Made by a program: the position numbers and the translations under genes. The notes beneath the pieces are model-generated. The model had not been told where the DNA came from. It was given only the letters and a program-made list of their open reading frames with translations, and searched no databases. DNA of 60,374 nt from Mageeibacillus sp. UBA1212 (lineage in GTDB: Bacteria; Bacillota; Clostridia; UBA1212): NCBI GenBank assembly GCA_002309655.1, contig DBXM01000029.1, forward strand, positions 1 to 60,374, given 5' to 3'. Shown here piece after piece: positions 16,178-24,833 of this stretch (within the stretch, counting starts at the first letter, position 1; each line of letters opens with the position of its first letter).

Positions 16178-17956
16178 ATGAGAAGAGCGCCGTTTGCAGA
16201 ATTGAACAGATTCGGGAGACTGGCGGCGGCAGTCGCGGTTTTACTGGCGGTCGTGATGCTTTTTTCGTGTGCTAAAACGCCTTCCGGCGAACGTCCCGAC
16301 GACACCTTCGACCCTGTGGCAACTTCGACTCCCGGGGCGGACGAACCTGCAGCGGAGGAGAGACTTCCCGTTGAAGGCGGCGTACTCAAACTTTCCGTGG
16401 GACCGTTCGACACTATCAATCCGCTTCTTACGAACAACGAGGATATAAGGGTCTACGCGGGATTCGTTTGCGAGATGCTCGTGGTTCCCGACAGTTTTAT
16501 GGAGCCTACAGGCAACGTTCTTAGGGACTGGGTTCACAACGAAGAGTTCACGGTCTGGGAGTTCACTGTTGCGGACGGAATCGTCTTTCATGACGGAAGC
16601 GCGGTCGAAGCGTCCGACATAAAACGCGTGATCGATTATATTATTGCGAGGGGCGGAAACTACGCGGCCAACGTTGAGAACGTCGCGGGGTGCTTCGCGA
16701 AGGACGAAAAAACGCTGCAGCTGGTGCTCAAGGAACCGGATGCGCACGTGCCGGAAAAACTGGCGATACCGCTTGTAGGGTGGCAGACGCTCGCGGCGGA
16801 CAGACCGGTGTTGCTGGCCGGAACGGGCATTTTCAAACAGAAGGACCTGACCGGACAAAAGCTGACGCTCGAGAAAAACGCGGATTACAGGAACGCGGAC
16901 GCGCTTACGCATTTTGACAACGTTGAGATTACGTTTTATGAGAGCGAGGACGCGAAGCTCAGGTCGGATTTCGACATGGCGCTGTTCTACGGATCCAGCG
17001 TGGGTCTTTCGGCGCTTAAGAAAGACACGAAGGTGCAGTACTACACGGGCAGCGTTTATGATTTTATCGCGATCAACTGCTCTTCGACCTACCTGATAAG
17101 CAACCCGGTTTCGAGCGACGATGCAGAGACAGGCGAGGAGAAAACGTTCGTGACGCTGGCAAACGCGTTCGCGAGTTCGGACATGAGACGCGCGCTCAAC
17201 CTTCTGACTTCCAGACAGGAAGCGGTCAACGCCGCCGCCTCGGGGCACGGCACGGTTTCACTGCTGCCGCTTTACTCGGGAACCGTTTACAGACGGCAGA
17301 ACCAGGAGGACTATCCTTACAACCCCGTGCGCGCGCAGCTTTTGATGAACGCTGCGGGATACACGAAAAGTGCGGTTGACGGGAAGTGGTATGACGCCGA
17401 CGGCAACGAACTTATCGTGAGGGCGATCAGTCCGAAGGCGAACTTCAGGATGGGCAGGACGCTGAGACAGGCGACGAACGCGCTTAAAGAGATCGGGGTG
17501 ACGGTCGAACTTGAGGAAATCGGCGACGACGAATATCTGGACAGACTCCGCAACAAAGAATACATGCTGGCGGCGGTCGAGATAGAACTCGGAACCTGGC
17601 AGAGCGTGGAAAAGATTCTCAAAACGGACGGTGAACTCAATTTCACGTTCTACGGCAATTCCAGAATCGACGACTATATCGAGCAGATCGAAACGATCGA
17701 AAACGCGGGCGTTATCCTGGCGGCGTACAATGAAATTGAGAAGATCGTTCTGGAGGACAACCCGATTGCAGGCATGTTTATAGCCGACAACGCGGTCGTT
17801 CTGAGCGGGAGACTTCAAGGGTTCAGGCAGGAGGCTGTCAGGCCGTGGAACATTCTGGCGACAGCGGCGGAGTGGTGGATAGAAGAGCCTGTTGAGGAGA
17901 CTCCGGAACCGGCTGCGGACGAGACGCCCGCGCCTACCGGCGAAGGCGGGAATTGA
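16178..17956 (+). CDS. Oligopeptide-type ABC transporter substrate-binding lipoprotein (SBP family 5)
   Basis: 592 residues from ATG 16178 with GGGAGGAG upstream. Lipobox FSC near residue 31. Family-5 features: GGVLKLSVG, a TINPLL segment, then VWEFTVADGIVFHDGSAVEA around 125-150, the characteristic binding-protein motif. The C-terminus is Glu/Pro/Thr-rich (EEPVEETPEP) past the fold. No permease or ATPase genes accompany it, so it must work with a transporter encoded elsewhere. LspA, which matures such lipoproteins, is encoded next. Confidence 0.87.
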   Translation: MRRAPFAELNRFGRLAAAVAVLLAVVMLFSCAKTPSGERPDDTFDPVATSTPGADEPAAEERLPVEGGVLKLSVGPFDTINPLLTNNEDIRVYAGFVCEMLVVPDSFMEPTGNVLRDWVHNEEFTVWEFTVADGIVFHDGSAVEASDIKRVIDYIIARGGNYAANVENVAGCFAKDEKTLQLVLKEPDAHVPEKLAIPLVGWQTLAADRPVLLAGTGIFKQKDLTGQKLTLEKNADYRNADALTHFDNVEITFYESEDAKLRSDFDMALFYGSSVGLSALKKDTKVQYYTGSVYDFIAINCSSTYLISNPVSSDDAETGEEKTFVTLANAFASSDMRRALNLLTSRQEAVNAAASGHGTVSLLPLYSGTVYRRQNQEDYPYNPVRAQLLMNAAGYTKSAVDGKWYDADGNELIVRAISPKANFRMGRTLRQATNALKEIGVTVELEEIGDDEYLDRLRNKEYMLAAVEIELGTWQSVEKILKTDGELNFTFYGNSRIDDYIEQIETIENAGVILAAYNEIEKIVLEDNPIAGMFIADNAVVLSGRLQGFRQEAVRPWNILATAAEWWIEEPVEETPEPAADETPAPTGEGGN

Positions 17957-17972
17957 TTTAAGTGAGGGAAGT

Positions 17973-18533
17973 ATGGTTTCGTATATCGTGATTAGCATTA
18001 TCTGTCTGCTCCTGATAGCCGCGGATCAGATAACAAAATATCTGGTGGTGACCAACGTGACTACCGGCATCGACGTCATTCCGGGCTTTTTCCGGATAGT
18101 CTGCTGGCGGAATACAGGCGCGGCATGGGGGATTTTTTCAAACGCGACTGCGGTGCTTTCCATCGTTTCCATAGTGGTTGCGGCGCTGGTGATTTTTGCC
18201 TACGTTCAGGCGGATTCGGCTTTTTTGAAGCTCTGCCTCGGGCTGCTGGCGGCCGGCGCGATCGGGAACGTTATTGACAGGATCAGGCTCGGCTACGTGA
18301 CGGACTTTCTGAGCTTTTACAATTTGTTCGGGTACGAGTTTCCGGCCTTCAACGTCGCGGACATTTGCGTGACGGCGGGCAGCATCGGGCTCATTATTTA
18401 CCTGATTTTCATTTCGTCCAAAAAGAAGGCGTTCAGAGAGGGCACCCCGCTTTACAAGTTTCTGTACAAGGAAAAGGCAAAAGCGGAGAATCCTGAAAAG
18501 CCTGCCGAGCCGGAACAGGACGCCGGGGAGTGA
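17973..18533 (+). CDS. lspA: Lipoprotein signal peptidase II
   Basis: 186 residues from ATG 17973; an upstream in-frame ATG at 17892 lies inside the preceding gene. Four membrane helices. The aspartyl-protease motifs are present: AADQITKYLV, RNTGAAWGIF, GAIGNVIDRIRLGYVTDF with one catalytic Asp, and FNVADICVTAG with the other. It cleaves prolipoprotein signal peptides before the lipidated Cys, fitting the many lipoproteins in this window. The C-terminal 35 residues are a charged Lys/Glu/Pro tail. The next gene starts 4 bp after the stop. Confidence 0.94.
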   Translation: MVSYIVISIICLLLIAADQITKYLVVTNVTTGIDVIPGFFRIVCWRNTGAAWGIFSNATAVLSIVSIVVAALVIFAYVQADSAFLKLCLGLLAAGAIGNVIDRIRLGYVTDFLSFYNLFGYEFPAFNVADICVTAGSIGLIIYLIFISSKKKAFREGTPLYKFLYKEKAKAENPEKPAEPEQDAGE

Positions 18534-18537
18534 GTTT

Positions 18538-19617
18538 ATGCCGGAGGAGCGCGTTTTCAACCTGACAGTCGAAGAGGGCGGCAAAAGGGTCGACACCTAT
18601 GTTGCCGATGCTCTGTGCGCGCTGTGCGGGGAGGAGAAAGCGGAGGATTCCGGGGAATTTTCCGGCGGTTTTGCCGGGAATCTTATTGAGGATTTTGAGG
18701 ACGCCGACGATTTTGAGCTTCCTGAGGATACTGCTTCGGGCGGGAGTTTTGGTTTCAGAACTTTCAGCCGGAGCGGCGTGAAGAAGCTTATAGACGGCGG
18801 GAACATTACGGTGAACGGGAAGAGCTGCAAGGCGAATCTGAAGCTTAAAGCGGGCGACGCCGTGAGAGTTACGGTGCCGGAACCGGAAAAAATCGACGCG
18901 GAGCCGGAAAACATACCGCTGGACGTGGTTTACGAGGACAGGGACATTATTGTCGTCAACAAGCCGAGAGGGATGGTCGTTCATCCCGCGGCGGGCAACG
19001 TTTCCGGTACGCTTGTGAACGCTCTTCTTTACCGATGCGACGATCTTTCCGACATCAACGGAGCCATCAGGCCGGGAATCGTTCACCGCATCGACAAGGA
19101 CACGACAGGGCTCGTCTGCGTGGCAAAGAACAACGCGGCGCACCTCGCGCTTGCGGAGCAGCTTAAAGACCATTCGATGGCGAGAGTGTACTACGCGGTG
19201 ACCGAGGGCCGGCCGAAGGTTGTTTCGGGAACGGTCAACATGACCATAGGAAGAAGCAGAAACGACAGGAAAAAGATGGCCGCGGGAGTGCCGGGAGGGC
19301 GCGAGGCGGTTACGCATTTTGAAGTTTTAGAGGAGAAAGCGGGGTTCGCGCTGCTGAGAGTCAGGCTTGAAACGGGGCGGACGCATCAGATAAGGGTTCA
19401 CCTGGCGGCGATAGGCTACCCGGTGGCGGGCGATCCGGTCTACGGAATCAAAAACACCAGAGGGCTTGCGGGGCAGCTGCTTCACGCGGGCAGACTCACG
19501 CTGACGCATCCTTCCACAGGAGAAGTGATGACCTTCAAGGCGCCGCTTCCCGACGATTTTAAGGCGTTTCTCAGGAAAAACAGGTTCGAAACCGAGGCTC
19601 CGGAGGAGATTTTATGA
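18538..19617 (+). CDS. RluD/RluA-family rRNA pseudouridine synthase
   Basis: 359 residues. The N-terminal S4 RNA-binding domain is interrupted by an acidic insert (about residues 34-72, rich in Glu/Asp, Gly and Phe) before RSGVKKLIDGGNITVNGK. The catalytic motif HRIDKDTTGL has the invariant Asp at 186, and GRTHQIRVHL follows near 280. It converts uridine to pseudouridine in large-subunit rRNA. The insert is unusual for the family, which normally runs about 300-325 residues. Co-transcribed with lspA and ispD (overlap ATGA). Confidence 0.92.
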   Translation: MPEERVFNLTVEEGGKRVDTYVADALCALCGEEKAEDSGEFSGGFAGNLIEDFEDADDFELPEDTASGGSFGFRTFSRSGVKKLIDGGNITVNGKSCKANLKLKAGDAVRVTVPEPEKIDAEPENIPLDVVYEDRDIIVVNKPRGMVVHPAAGNVSGTLVNALLYRCDDLSDINGAIRPGIVHRIDKDTTGLVCVAKNNAAHLALAEQLKDHSMARVYYAVTEGRPKVVSGTVNMTIGRSRNDRKKMAAGVPGGREAVTHFEVLEEKAGFALLRVRLETGRTHQIRVHLAAIGYPVAGDPVYGIKNTRGLAGQLLHAGRLTLTHPSTGEVMTFKAPLPDDFKAFLRKNRFETEAPEEIL

Positions 19618-20309
19618 ATTTTGCGATTTGTCTCGCGGGCGGAACGGGAAGCCGCATGGGGGCGAAAAAGCCCAAGCAGTTCCTGACCGCAGGCGGAAAA
19701 CCGATAATCGTTCACACGCTTTCCGTTTTTGAGGAGTGCGCGCAGATCGACGGAATCGTGGTGGTGTGCGTGCCGGATTGGTGCGAATACTGCCGGAAGC
19801 TGCTCGAAAAATACGGGTTTACCAAGGTTATTTCGGTGGTGCCCGGGGGAGAGACGAGAGCGGAGTCTTCGGCGGCGGGCGTGGCGGAGGTCGAGGCGTT
19901 CCTGGAAGTGAGAGGCGTGACCGGCGAAAAACGGAAGAAACACACGGTGCTTATTCACGACGCCGCGAGGCCGTTCATTACCGGGAAGATCGTTCGCGAC
20001 AATATAAAGGCGGCGAAAAAGGAAGGCGCGTGCGAGACGGTGATTCCGGTGACGGACACGATCGTCGCGGGGACTGACGGATTTGCGGATAAAATTGTGC
20101 CGCGGCAGGGGCTTTTCAGAGCGCAGACGCCGCAGAGCTTCAGGCTGGACGTCATTTCAGACGCGTTCGCGAAATACGATCCGGAACGGGACGGACAGGT
20201 GACGGACGACGCGGAAATTGTGCTGAGAGCAGGCGGAAAGGTCGTTTTTGTCGAGGGAAGCGTCAAAAACGTGAAGATCACCTCGCCCGAAGATTTGGAT
20301 TTTTTTTGA
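19614..20309 (+). CDS. ispD: 2-C-methyl-D-erythritol 4-phosphate cytidylyltransferase
   Basis: 231 residues, full length. The nucleotide-binding LAGGTGSRMGAKKPKQF starts at residue 6, with VIHDAARPF around 118-126 and PVTDTIV near 150. Third enzyme of the MEP isoprenoid pathway, making CDP-methylerythritol. A small insert (RGVTGEKRKKHT) precedes the VIHDAARPF strand. Start overlaps the preceding stop. Its own stop codon lies inside the -35 box of the rnpB promoter. Confidence 0.93.
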   Translation: MNFAICLAGGTGSRMGAKKPKQFLTAGGKPIIVHTLSVFEECAQIDGIVVVCVPDWCEYCRKLLEKYGFTKVISVVPGGETRAESSAAGVAEVEAFLEVRGVTGEKRKKHTVLIHDAARPFITGKIVRDNIKAAKKEGACETVIPVTDTIVAGTDGFADKIVPRQGLFRAQTPQSFRLDVISDAFAKYDPERDGQVTDDAEIVLRAGGKVVFVEGSVKNVKITSPEDLDFF

Positions 20310-20334
20310 CAAAAGACGCTGAAATTTGTATAAT
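20306..20334 (+). promoter_or_regulatory. Consensus promoter of rnpB
   Basis: Perfect TTGACA (20306-20311), 17-bp spacer, perfect TATAAT (20329-20334). The ispD stop TGA (20307-20309) is part of the -35 hexamer. Confidence 0.9.
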
Positions 20335-20341
20335 CGACGCA

Positions 20342-20680
20342 CAAGCAGGCTAGACGGCCGCGGGCGGTTACGAAAGGACCCGTCTGAGGAAAGTCCGGGC
20401 TCCACAGGGCAAGGGTGCCGGGTAATACCCGGTGAAGGTGACTTCAAGGAAAGTGCAACAGAAAATTACCGCCCGCTTCGGCGGGTAAGGATGAAAAGGC
20501 GAGGTAAGAGCTCACCGGCATTGCGGAGACGTAATGGCCGTGTAAACCCCATCCGGAGCAACACCGTTATGGGCCAAATATGCCGGCCCGGCAGGCCCGA
20601 GGTGGCTAGAGCCTGGCAGTAATGTCAGGTCCAGATAGATGGCCGTCCCAAAAGACAGAACCCGGCTTATTGCCTGCTTG
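20342..20680 (+). ncRNA. rnpB: RNase P RNA, bacterial A-type
   Basis: Conserved elements are in order: GAGGAAAGTCCGGGCTCC in the 5' part, ACAGAAAATTACCGCC, the GGTAAGGATGAAAAGG segment, then AGATAGATGGCCGTCC and ACAGAACCCGGCTTA near the 3' end. Terminal helix CAAGCAGGC (20342-20350) pairs with GCCTGCTTG (20672-20680). It is the catalytic RNA of tRNA 5' maturation. Exact ends are inferred from that helix. No strong terminator is visible before nrdR, so read-through into nrdR is possible. Confidence 0.95.
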
Positions 20681-20724
20681 TTCGGGACGAATCCGAAAAT
20701 ACTCAATCAAAAGGCGGAAATGTT

Positions 20725-21180
20725 ATGAAATGTCCATATTGCGGAAGCCTGGAAGACAAGGTTGTCGACTCTAGAAGTTCTGAAGACGGAACTTTTATCC
20801 GGCGCAGACGGCTGTGCAACAACTGCGGCGAGCGGTACACGACGTTCGAAAAAATCGAGACCATCGAGCTGATGGTGATCAAAAAGAACGGTACGCGCGA
20901 GATCTTCGACCGCGACAAGATCAGGCGCGGCGTCATGAGGGCGTGCGACAAGAGAAACGTCACGAACGACCAGATTGAAGGGCTTGTGAAGGACGTTGAG
21001 CAGGCGCTGGTGTCTTCGATGCAGAAAGAGATTTCAAGCGAGAAGATAGGCGAGCTCATTATGTCCAAGCTGAAAGACATCGACAAGGTCGCGTATGTCA
21101 GGTTTGCGTCGGTCTACAGGGAGTTCAAGGACGTGGACACGTTCATGGACGAACTGAAGAAGATCATTACCGACAAGTAA
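20725..21180 (+). CDS. nrdR: Transcriptional repressor NrdR
   Basis: 151 residues, full length. N-terminal zinc ribbon CPYC (3-6) and CNNC (31-34), followed by an ATP-cone (about 48-138: VIKKNGTREIFDRDKIRRG). NrdR senses dATP/ATP and represses ribonucleotide reductase genes at paired NrdR boxes. Matching boxes precede nrdD at 59299-59356. AAGGCGG provides the ribosome-binding site. It lies 45 bp downstream of rnpB. Confidence 0.96.
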   Translation: MKCPYCGSLEDKVVDSRSSEDGTFIRRRRLCNNCGERYTTFEKIETIELMVIKKNGTREIFDRDKIRRGVMRACDKRNVTNDQIEGLVKDVEQALVSSMQKEISSEKIGELIMSKLKDIDKVAYVRFASVYREFKDVDTFMDELKKIITDK

Positions 21181-21211
21181 GGGTGACTTCCTGCGGCGGA
21201 GCTGAAGCGTT

Positions 21212-21883
21212 ATGAAGCTTTCGAAAGCGGAGAGAGTTAGGACCGTGTTTGCAGTCGTGTTTAACGCGGCGATCTTTGCGGTTACCGCGTTTTGTGTGCT
21301 GACGTTTTTCGTGAAGGGCGGCAGGGGCAACATGGAGGTTGTCGGACCGGTCGCGTTCAGGTATTTTACGGTCGACTCGAACGTTCTTGTTGCGGTTGCG
21401 TCGTTGTTTGTGGCGGTTTTCGGCATCGTGAAGCTGGCGACTGGGCGGGAGTATCCGGAATGGGTCAGGGTTTTTAAATTTGTCGGGACCGTGGCGGTGA
21501 TGCTGACGTTTTTGACTGTGGTCGTTTTTCTTGGGTTCATTTACGGATTCAAGGCGATGTTCGTAGGCATCAATCTTTTTCTGCACCTGCTGACGCCGCT
21601 GGCGGCGCTATTAACGCTCTGGTTCGCGGAGGCGGGCGTGAAAATCAGACCGGCGTTTTTCGCGCTGGGCGTGGCGCCGATGATCGTGTACGGAGCCATC
21701 TATCTGTGGATGGTGATTTTTGCCGAAAAATGGGAGGATTTCTACCACCTCGCCAACGGCGGAAAGTGGTGGGTCAGCGTTCTGGCGATGGTTGCCGGAA
21801 CGGCTCTTATCGCGGTCGTCACCGGAGTTGTGGCGAACGCTATTTCCGGTGGGAAGAGGACCGGAAAGAAAGCAGTTGAATAG
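21212..21883 (+). CDS. Multipass membrane protein, Pr6Pr/AIG1-like
   Basis: 223 residues with six hydrophobic segments. FRYFTVDSNVLVAVAS near residue 50 and INLFLHLLTPLAALL near 122 correspond to the two signature positions (RYFT-xx-N and LLH-xx-xP) of Pr6Pr / FAR-17a-AIG1-like membrane proteins, some of which are lipid hydrolases. Activity here is unknown. Translated 31 bp after nrdR, with no promoter in between, and followed by a terminator. Confidence 0.72.
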   Translation: MKLSKAERVRTVFAVVFNAAIFAVTAFCVLTFFVKGGRGNMEVVGPVAFRYFTVDSNVLVAVASLFVAVFGIVKLATGREYPEWVRVFKFVGTVAVMLTFLTVVVFLGFIYGFKAMFVGINLFLHLLTPLAALLTLWFAEAGVKIRPAFFALGVAPMIVYGAIYLWMVIFAEKWEDFYHLANGGKWWVSVLAMVAGTALIAVVTGVVANAISGGKRTGKKAVE

Positions 21884-21920
21884 GCGGAGCGATTAAATAT
21901 ACGCCGCAGTTGCACGACAA

Positions 21921-21946
21921 AAGCCGTCCGTGAAGGGCGGCTTTTT
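21921..21946 (+). terminator. Terminator of the rnpB-nrdR-membrane protein unit
   Basis: AGCCGTCC (21922-21929) pairs with GGGCGGCT (21935-21942, one G-U) with a 5-nt loop, followed by TTTTT. Confidence 0.85.
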
Positions 21947-21975
21947 CGATTGTATTATCCGGTTTTTATGCAGGG

Positions 21976-23352
21976 TCAGAACGAGCCGAGTGGCTGTTCG
22001 TCCTTCTCGAAGAGGACTTCGTTAAGGCGGATGATGTCGTAGACTCCCTTTTCCAGGAAATATTTGACGATCACGTCGCGGCGGATCGAGTTGGAGAGGG
22101 TGTAGCCGGCGCTGGCAAGGAGGGTCGAAGACTCTTCGGGCGTGAGGCAGAGGGCGATGCAAAAGGCGAGAACGGTGTCCTTCCGCGGGTGGTAGTCCGG
22201 GTTGTTGCGGATCTTGGAAAAGAGCTTGCGGTCGACGTTGGCGCGGCGGTAGCATTCGGGGTCCGTGAGGCCGCGGGCGTCGATCATTTTGAACAAAACC
22301 GTGGCAAAGCCGTCTTCAAGGCCGGAGAGGTTGTCATCGATCGAGGAGACCGCGTTTAAAGCATGGAAAGGAACCGCGTTCACCGCCTCGGCCCGGGCCT
22401 CGCTTGAAGTGACGGTAGAGAACGCGCCGGCTGCGGCACCTAAAGGAGCGCCGGTGAATTCGAGCCGGGATTCAACAGCAAGTTCATTCTCGTATTCCTC
22501 TTCGTGTTCCTCGTCTAAGCTTACTCTGTGTTTTGCGCCGGTGCCTGTGACGGTGACTGCGCTTTCAACGTCGCATTCATCCGGGGCTTCGTAAAGGTTT
22601 TCGTCGGTATCATCCGGAAAATCCTTCAGACGTTTCGGGTGCCCCGGCCGGTGGTGAAGCGTTTTCCGGGAAGGGGCGCGCTTATTGTGATCGGTCTCGG
22701 GCATGGACAATATGGCCTGCCGATTTTCCGCAATCTTCGCCGAAACCGCGGAAAGCCGATCATGCTTATAGTCGGGAACTAACGCGTCGCGTCCGCTTCC
22801 CAAAAAGGGACGTACTTCCGTGGCGGGTCTGTAATTGGCGGCGAGGTAGCCGTCGATGTCTTCGCCTTGCGGAGAATTCAAAGTCAGTTCACCGGACAGA
22901 AGCCCGCCCGCGGCGAAATAGACCGTTATTTCCGGGAAAAGGCTTTCCGACACGTCGAGCGCTTCTTTATACAGGCTGAAGGACCCGGAAGACGCCTCCA
23001 GACCGGAGGGGCAGAAAATGACCACACTGTCGAGTCCCGCATCGGACACTTTTTTCAGCGAAGAGATAAGAAGCTTCCTGAAGGTTTTTTCGGGCGTAAC
23101 GCGGGAACGGGCGGGCATCTTGGCAATCAGAACGAGCTCGGAGCGGGTGTTCCTGCTGCGTTTTTTGGCGGCGGAAGAACGGGTTACCGACGTTATGTGT
23201 ATTCCTTTTTTGACGGTGCAGCCGCCTTTGAAGGCAAACTTCTGCCGCGTGTCGTTCAGGACCCGCGAAGCGGAGGAGCCCCTGCCTGCGAAAATGACCG
23301 CCGCGGCGGCGGAGAGTTCATCGCGGTTTTTATTTAAGAGAATAAAAGGCAT
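21976..23352 (-). CDS. Degenerate macro-domain protein with conserved helical C-terminal domain
   Basis: 458 residues. The N-terminal 155 or so align by eye with macro domains (strand order, GGCTVKKGIHI, a long helix then DSVVIFCPSG), but the ADP-ribose-binding NAAN and Gly-rich loops are missing. Residues about 170-345 are a low-complexity acidic linker. The last 110 residues (DARGLTDPECYRRANVDRKL, SKIRNNPDYHPRKDTV, SAGYTLSNSIRRDVIVKYFL) match the conserved DNA-binding-like domain that in Clostridia is usually fused to an intact macro domain or to serine/threonine-kinase or other effector domains. So the output domain is kept and the ligand site lost. AAAGGA precedes ATG 23352. Function unknown. 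Confidence 0.75.
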   Translation of the reverse strand: MPFILLNKNRDELSAAAAVIFAGRGSSASRVLNDTRQKFAFKGGCTVKKGIHITSVTRSSAAKKRSRNTRSELVLIAKMPARSRVTPEKTFRKLLISSLKKVSDAGLDSVVIFCPSGLEASSGSFSLYKEALDVSESLFPEITVYFAAGGLLSGELTLNSPQGEDIDGYLAANYRPATEVRPFLGSGRDALVPDYKHDRLSAVSAKIAENRQAILSMPETDHNKRAPSRKTLHHRPGHPKRLKDFPDDTDENLYEAPDECDVESAVTVTGTGAKHRVSLDEEHEEEYENELAVESRLEFTGAPLGAAAGAFSTVTSSEARAEAVNAVPFHALNAVSSIDDNLSGLEDGFATVLFKMIDARGLTDPECYRRANVDRKLFSKIRNNPDYHPRKDTVLAFCIALCLTPEESSTLLASAGYTLSNSIRRDVIVKYFLEKGVYDIIRLNEVLFEKDEQPLGSF

Positions 23353-23391
23353 GAATTCATTCCTTTCGGTGTTCTAAGCCGGCGCTTGAAA

Positions 23392-24630
23392 TCAGAAGCC
23401 GTACTTGGCGCACATGAACTGGTAGACGCCGGCGGTCCAGCCAAGCATTTTCGGTGTTCTGTACTCGTTCGTGACCGAGACTTCGGCGTTGCGGGCGTCG
23501 TATTTTTCCCAGAGGCAGCCGGTTTTTTCGAAGACGCGGGTGGCGGTTTCGACGTACTTGTATGCGATCCGGCGGGCGTCGTCGGGAAGGCCGGCGCTTT
23601 CGAGGGCGGCGACCGTGAAGTAGACGTTGGAGGGCCACATCGCCGGGAAGTCCCACTGGAGGTAGGCGGCGCCGGGGCGTTCTTCGCAGGTGGCGACGCC
23701 GTGGGGAAGTTCGAGCCGCGAAAGAACCTTGAGCGCGCCTTCAAAATCGTTGGAAATTCCCGAAAAATAGGGATAAAACGAAACCGCCGAGACGACGCTT
23801 GAAAACTCTTCGCGAACGAAATTGTAGTCGAGATAAAGGCCGCTGACCGGGTCGTGCAGATACTTCTCTGTGAGTTCTTTACGCTCGGAGGCGAGCTCGG
23901 CCATCGCGTCTGCGTCGTCGTTCCTGCCGATTTCCCGCAGCATGAAGGAAATTTTCCGCTCCGCGTCGAAAAGCAGGCAGTTCAGGTCGAGGTGGATGAA
24001 CTCGTCTGCGCGGAACCTGCCTTCCGGAGTGTCGAACCGGGGGTTGAAATCCCAGCCGCTTTCCGCGATCGCGAACAGGTTGCGGGTCATGCGGATGACG
24101 TCTTCGCGCTTTTCGGGAACGGGTTCGCCGACCCTGTCGAAGAGCCAGGTGTTGCCGAGCAGTTCATCGTCGGTCATGGCGGTACTGTAGGCGCAGAGGC
24201 CGCAGGGAAGGGTGCGCTTCGTGACGAAAAAGTCGTGCTCTTTGAGCAGCGCGTCGATGTAGCGGAGGATCACCGCCTTGTCGCCGGTCGTTTTGTAGAG
24301 GTCGAACACCCCGCGCGTGAAAAGCGGCGGCTGGCTGCGGTCGGTGATGTGGTTGGCATTGGGAACGTAGCCGAGCAGACCGACGAAAAACTTCATGACG
24401 TCAAGGTTGTTCTCGGCCTGTTCCTCGCGGCCGGAGAGGATGAGCCCGATGTTGTGGAAGTACGTGTCCCAGTAGTAAAAATCCGTGAACGTGTCCTCGG
24501 CGTCGGGAACGGTGAACGGGAACGGAATCCGGATGTTCCCGTGAATCACGTCGTCGGGCCGGCGGATCGTTTTCGCCCAGTTTGAAACGATGTAATCAAG
24601 TACTTTTTTGGTGTCCATAAGCTCCTCCAT
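23392..24630 (-). CDS. Trehalase-family (GH37-like) glycosidase
   Basis: 412 residues, cytoplasmic (no signal). GH37 signatures are recognisable: FTDFYYWDTYF (compare the family EFYYWDSYW), ESGWDFNPRF with the catalytic Asp, and YLQWDFPAMWPS (compare QWDxPxxWPP). It probably cleaves trehalose or a related alpha,alpha-glucoside taken up from the medium. It is shorter than typical trehalases, which run about 500 residues. Two good ribosome-binding sites overlap the start region, one for ATG 24630 and one for ATG 24618. Promoter at 24720-24748. Confidence 0.85.
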   Translation of the reverse strand: MEELMDTKKVLDYIVSNWAKTIRRPDDVIHGNIRIPFPFTVPDAEDTFTDFYYWDTYFHNIGLILSGREEQAENNLDVMKFFVGLLGYVPNANHITDRSQPPLFTRGVFDLYKTTGDKAVILRYIDALLKEHDFFVTKRTLPCGLCAYSTAMTDDELLGNTWLFDRVGEPVPEKREDVIRMTRNLFAIAESGWDFNPRFDTPEGRFRADEFIHLDLNCLLFDAERKISFMLREIGRNDDADAMAELASERKELTEKYLHDPVSGLYLDYNFVREEFSSVVSAVSFYPYFSGISNDFEGALKVLSRLELPHGVATCEERPGAAYLQWDFPAMWPSNVYFTVAALESAGLPDDARRIAYKYVETATRVFEKTGCLWEKYDARNAEVSVTNEYRTPKMLGWTAGVYQFMCAKYGF

Positions 24631-24719
24631 AAAATCCTCCGCAAGTTCTTCCTGAATCTCCGGTTCAGCGCCGGACGGCTGTCAAATACGGCGGTTTTCC
24701 CGCAATTTCATTCCTGTTT

Positions 24720-24748
24720 ATTATACCCTGATTTTGCCTTTTCATCAA
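24720..24748 (-). promoter_or_regulatory. Promoter of the trehalase gene
   Basis: On the minus strand: TTGATG (24743-24748), 17-bp spacer, perfect TATAAT (24720-24725). It diverges from the promoter at 24782. Confidence 0.7.
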
Positions 24749-24781
24749 GCGCGTCGGCGTGAACGGCAAAGCGCGGAATCG

Positions 24782-24810
24782 TTGACACTTTAAAGGGGCG
24801 GTGGTATAAT
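24782..24810 (+). promoter_or_regulatory. Consensus promoter of the phosphodiester glycosidase gene
   Basis: Perfect TTGACA (24782-24787), 17-bp spacer, perfect TATAAT (24805-24810). The leader is only about 15-20 nt. Confidence 0.85.
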
Positions 24811-24833
24811 CGTTCGCGGAGGTGCCTGCGAAA

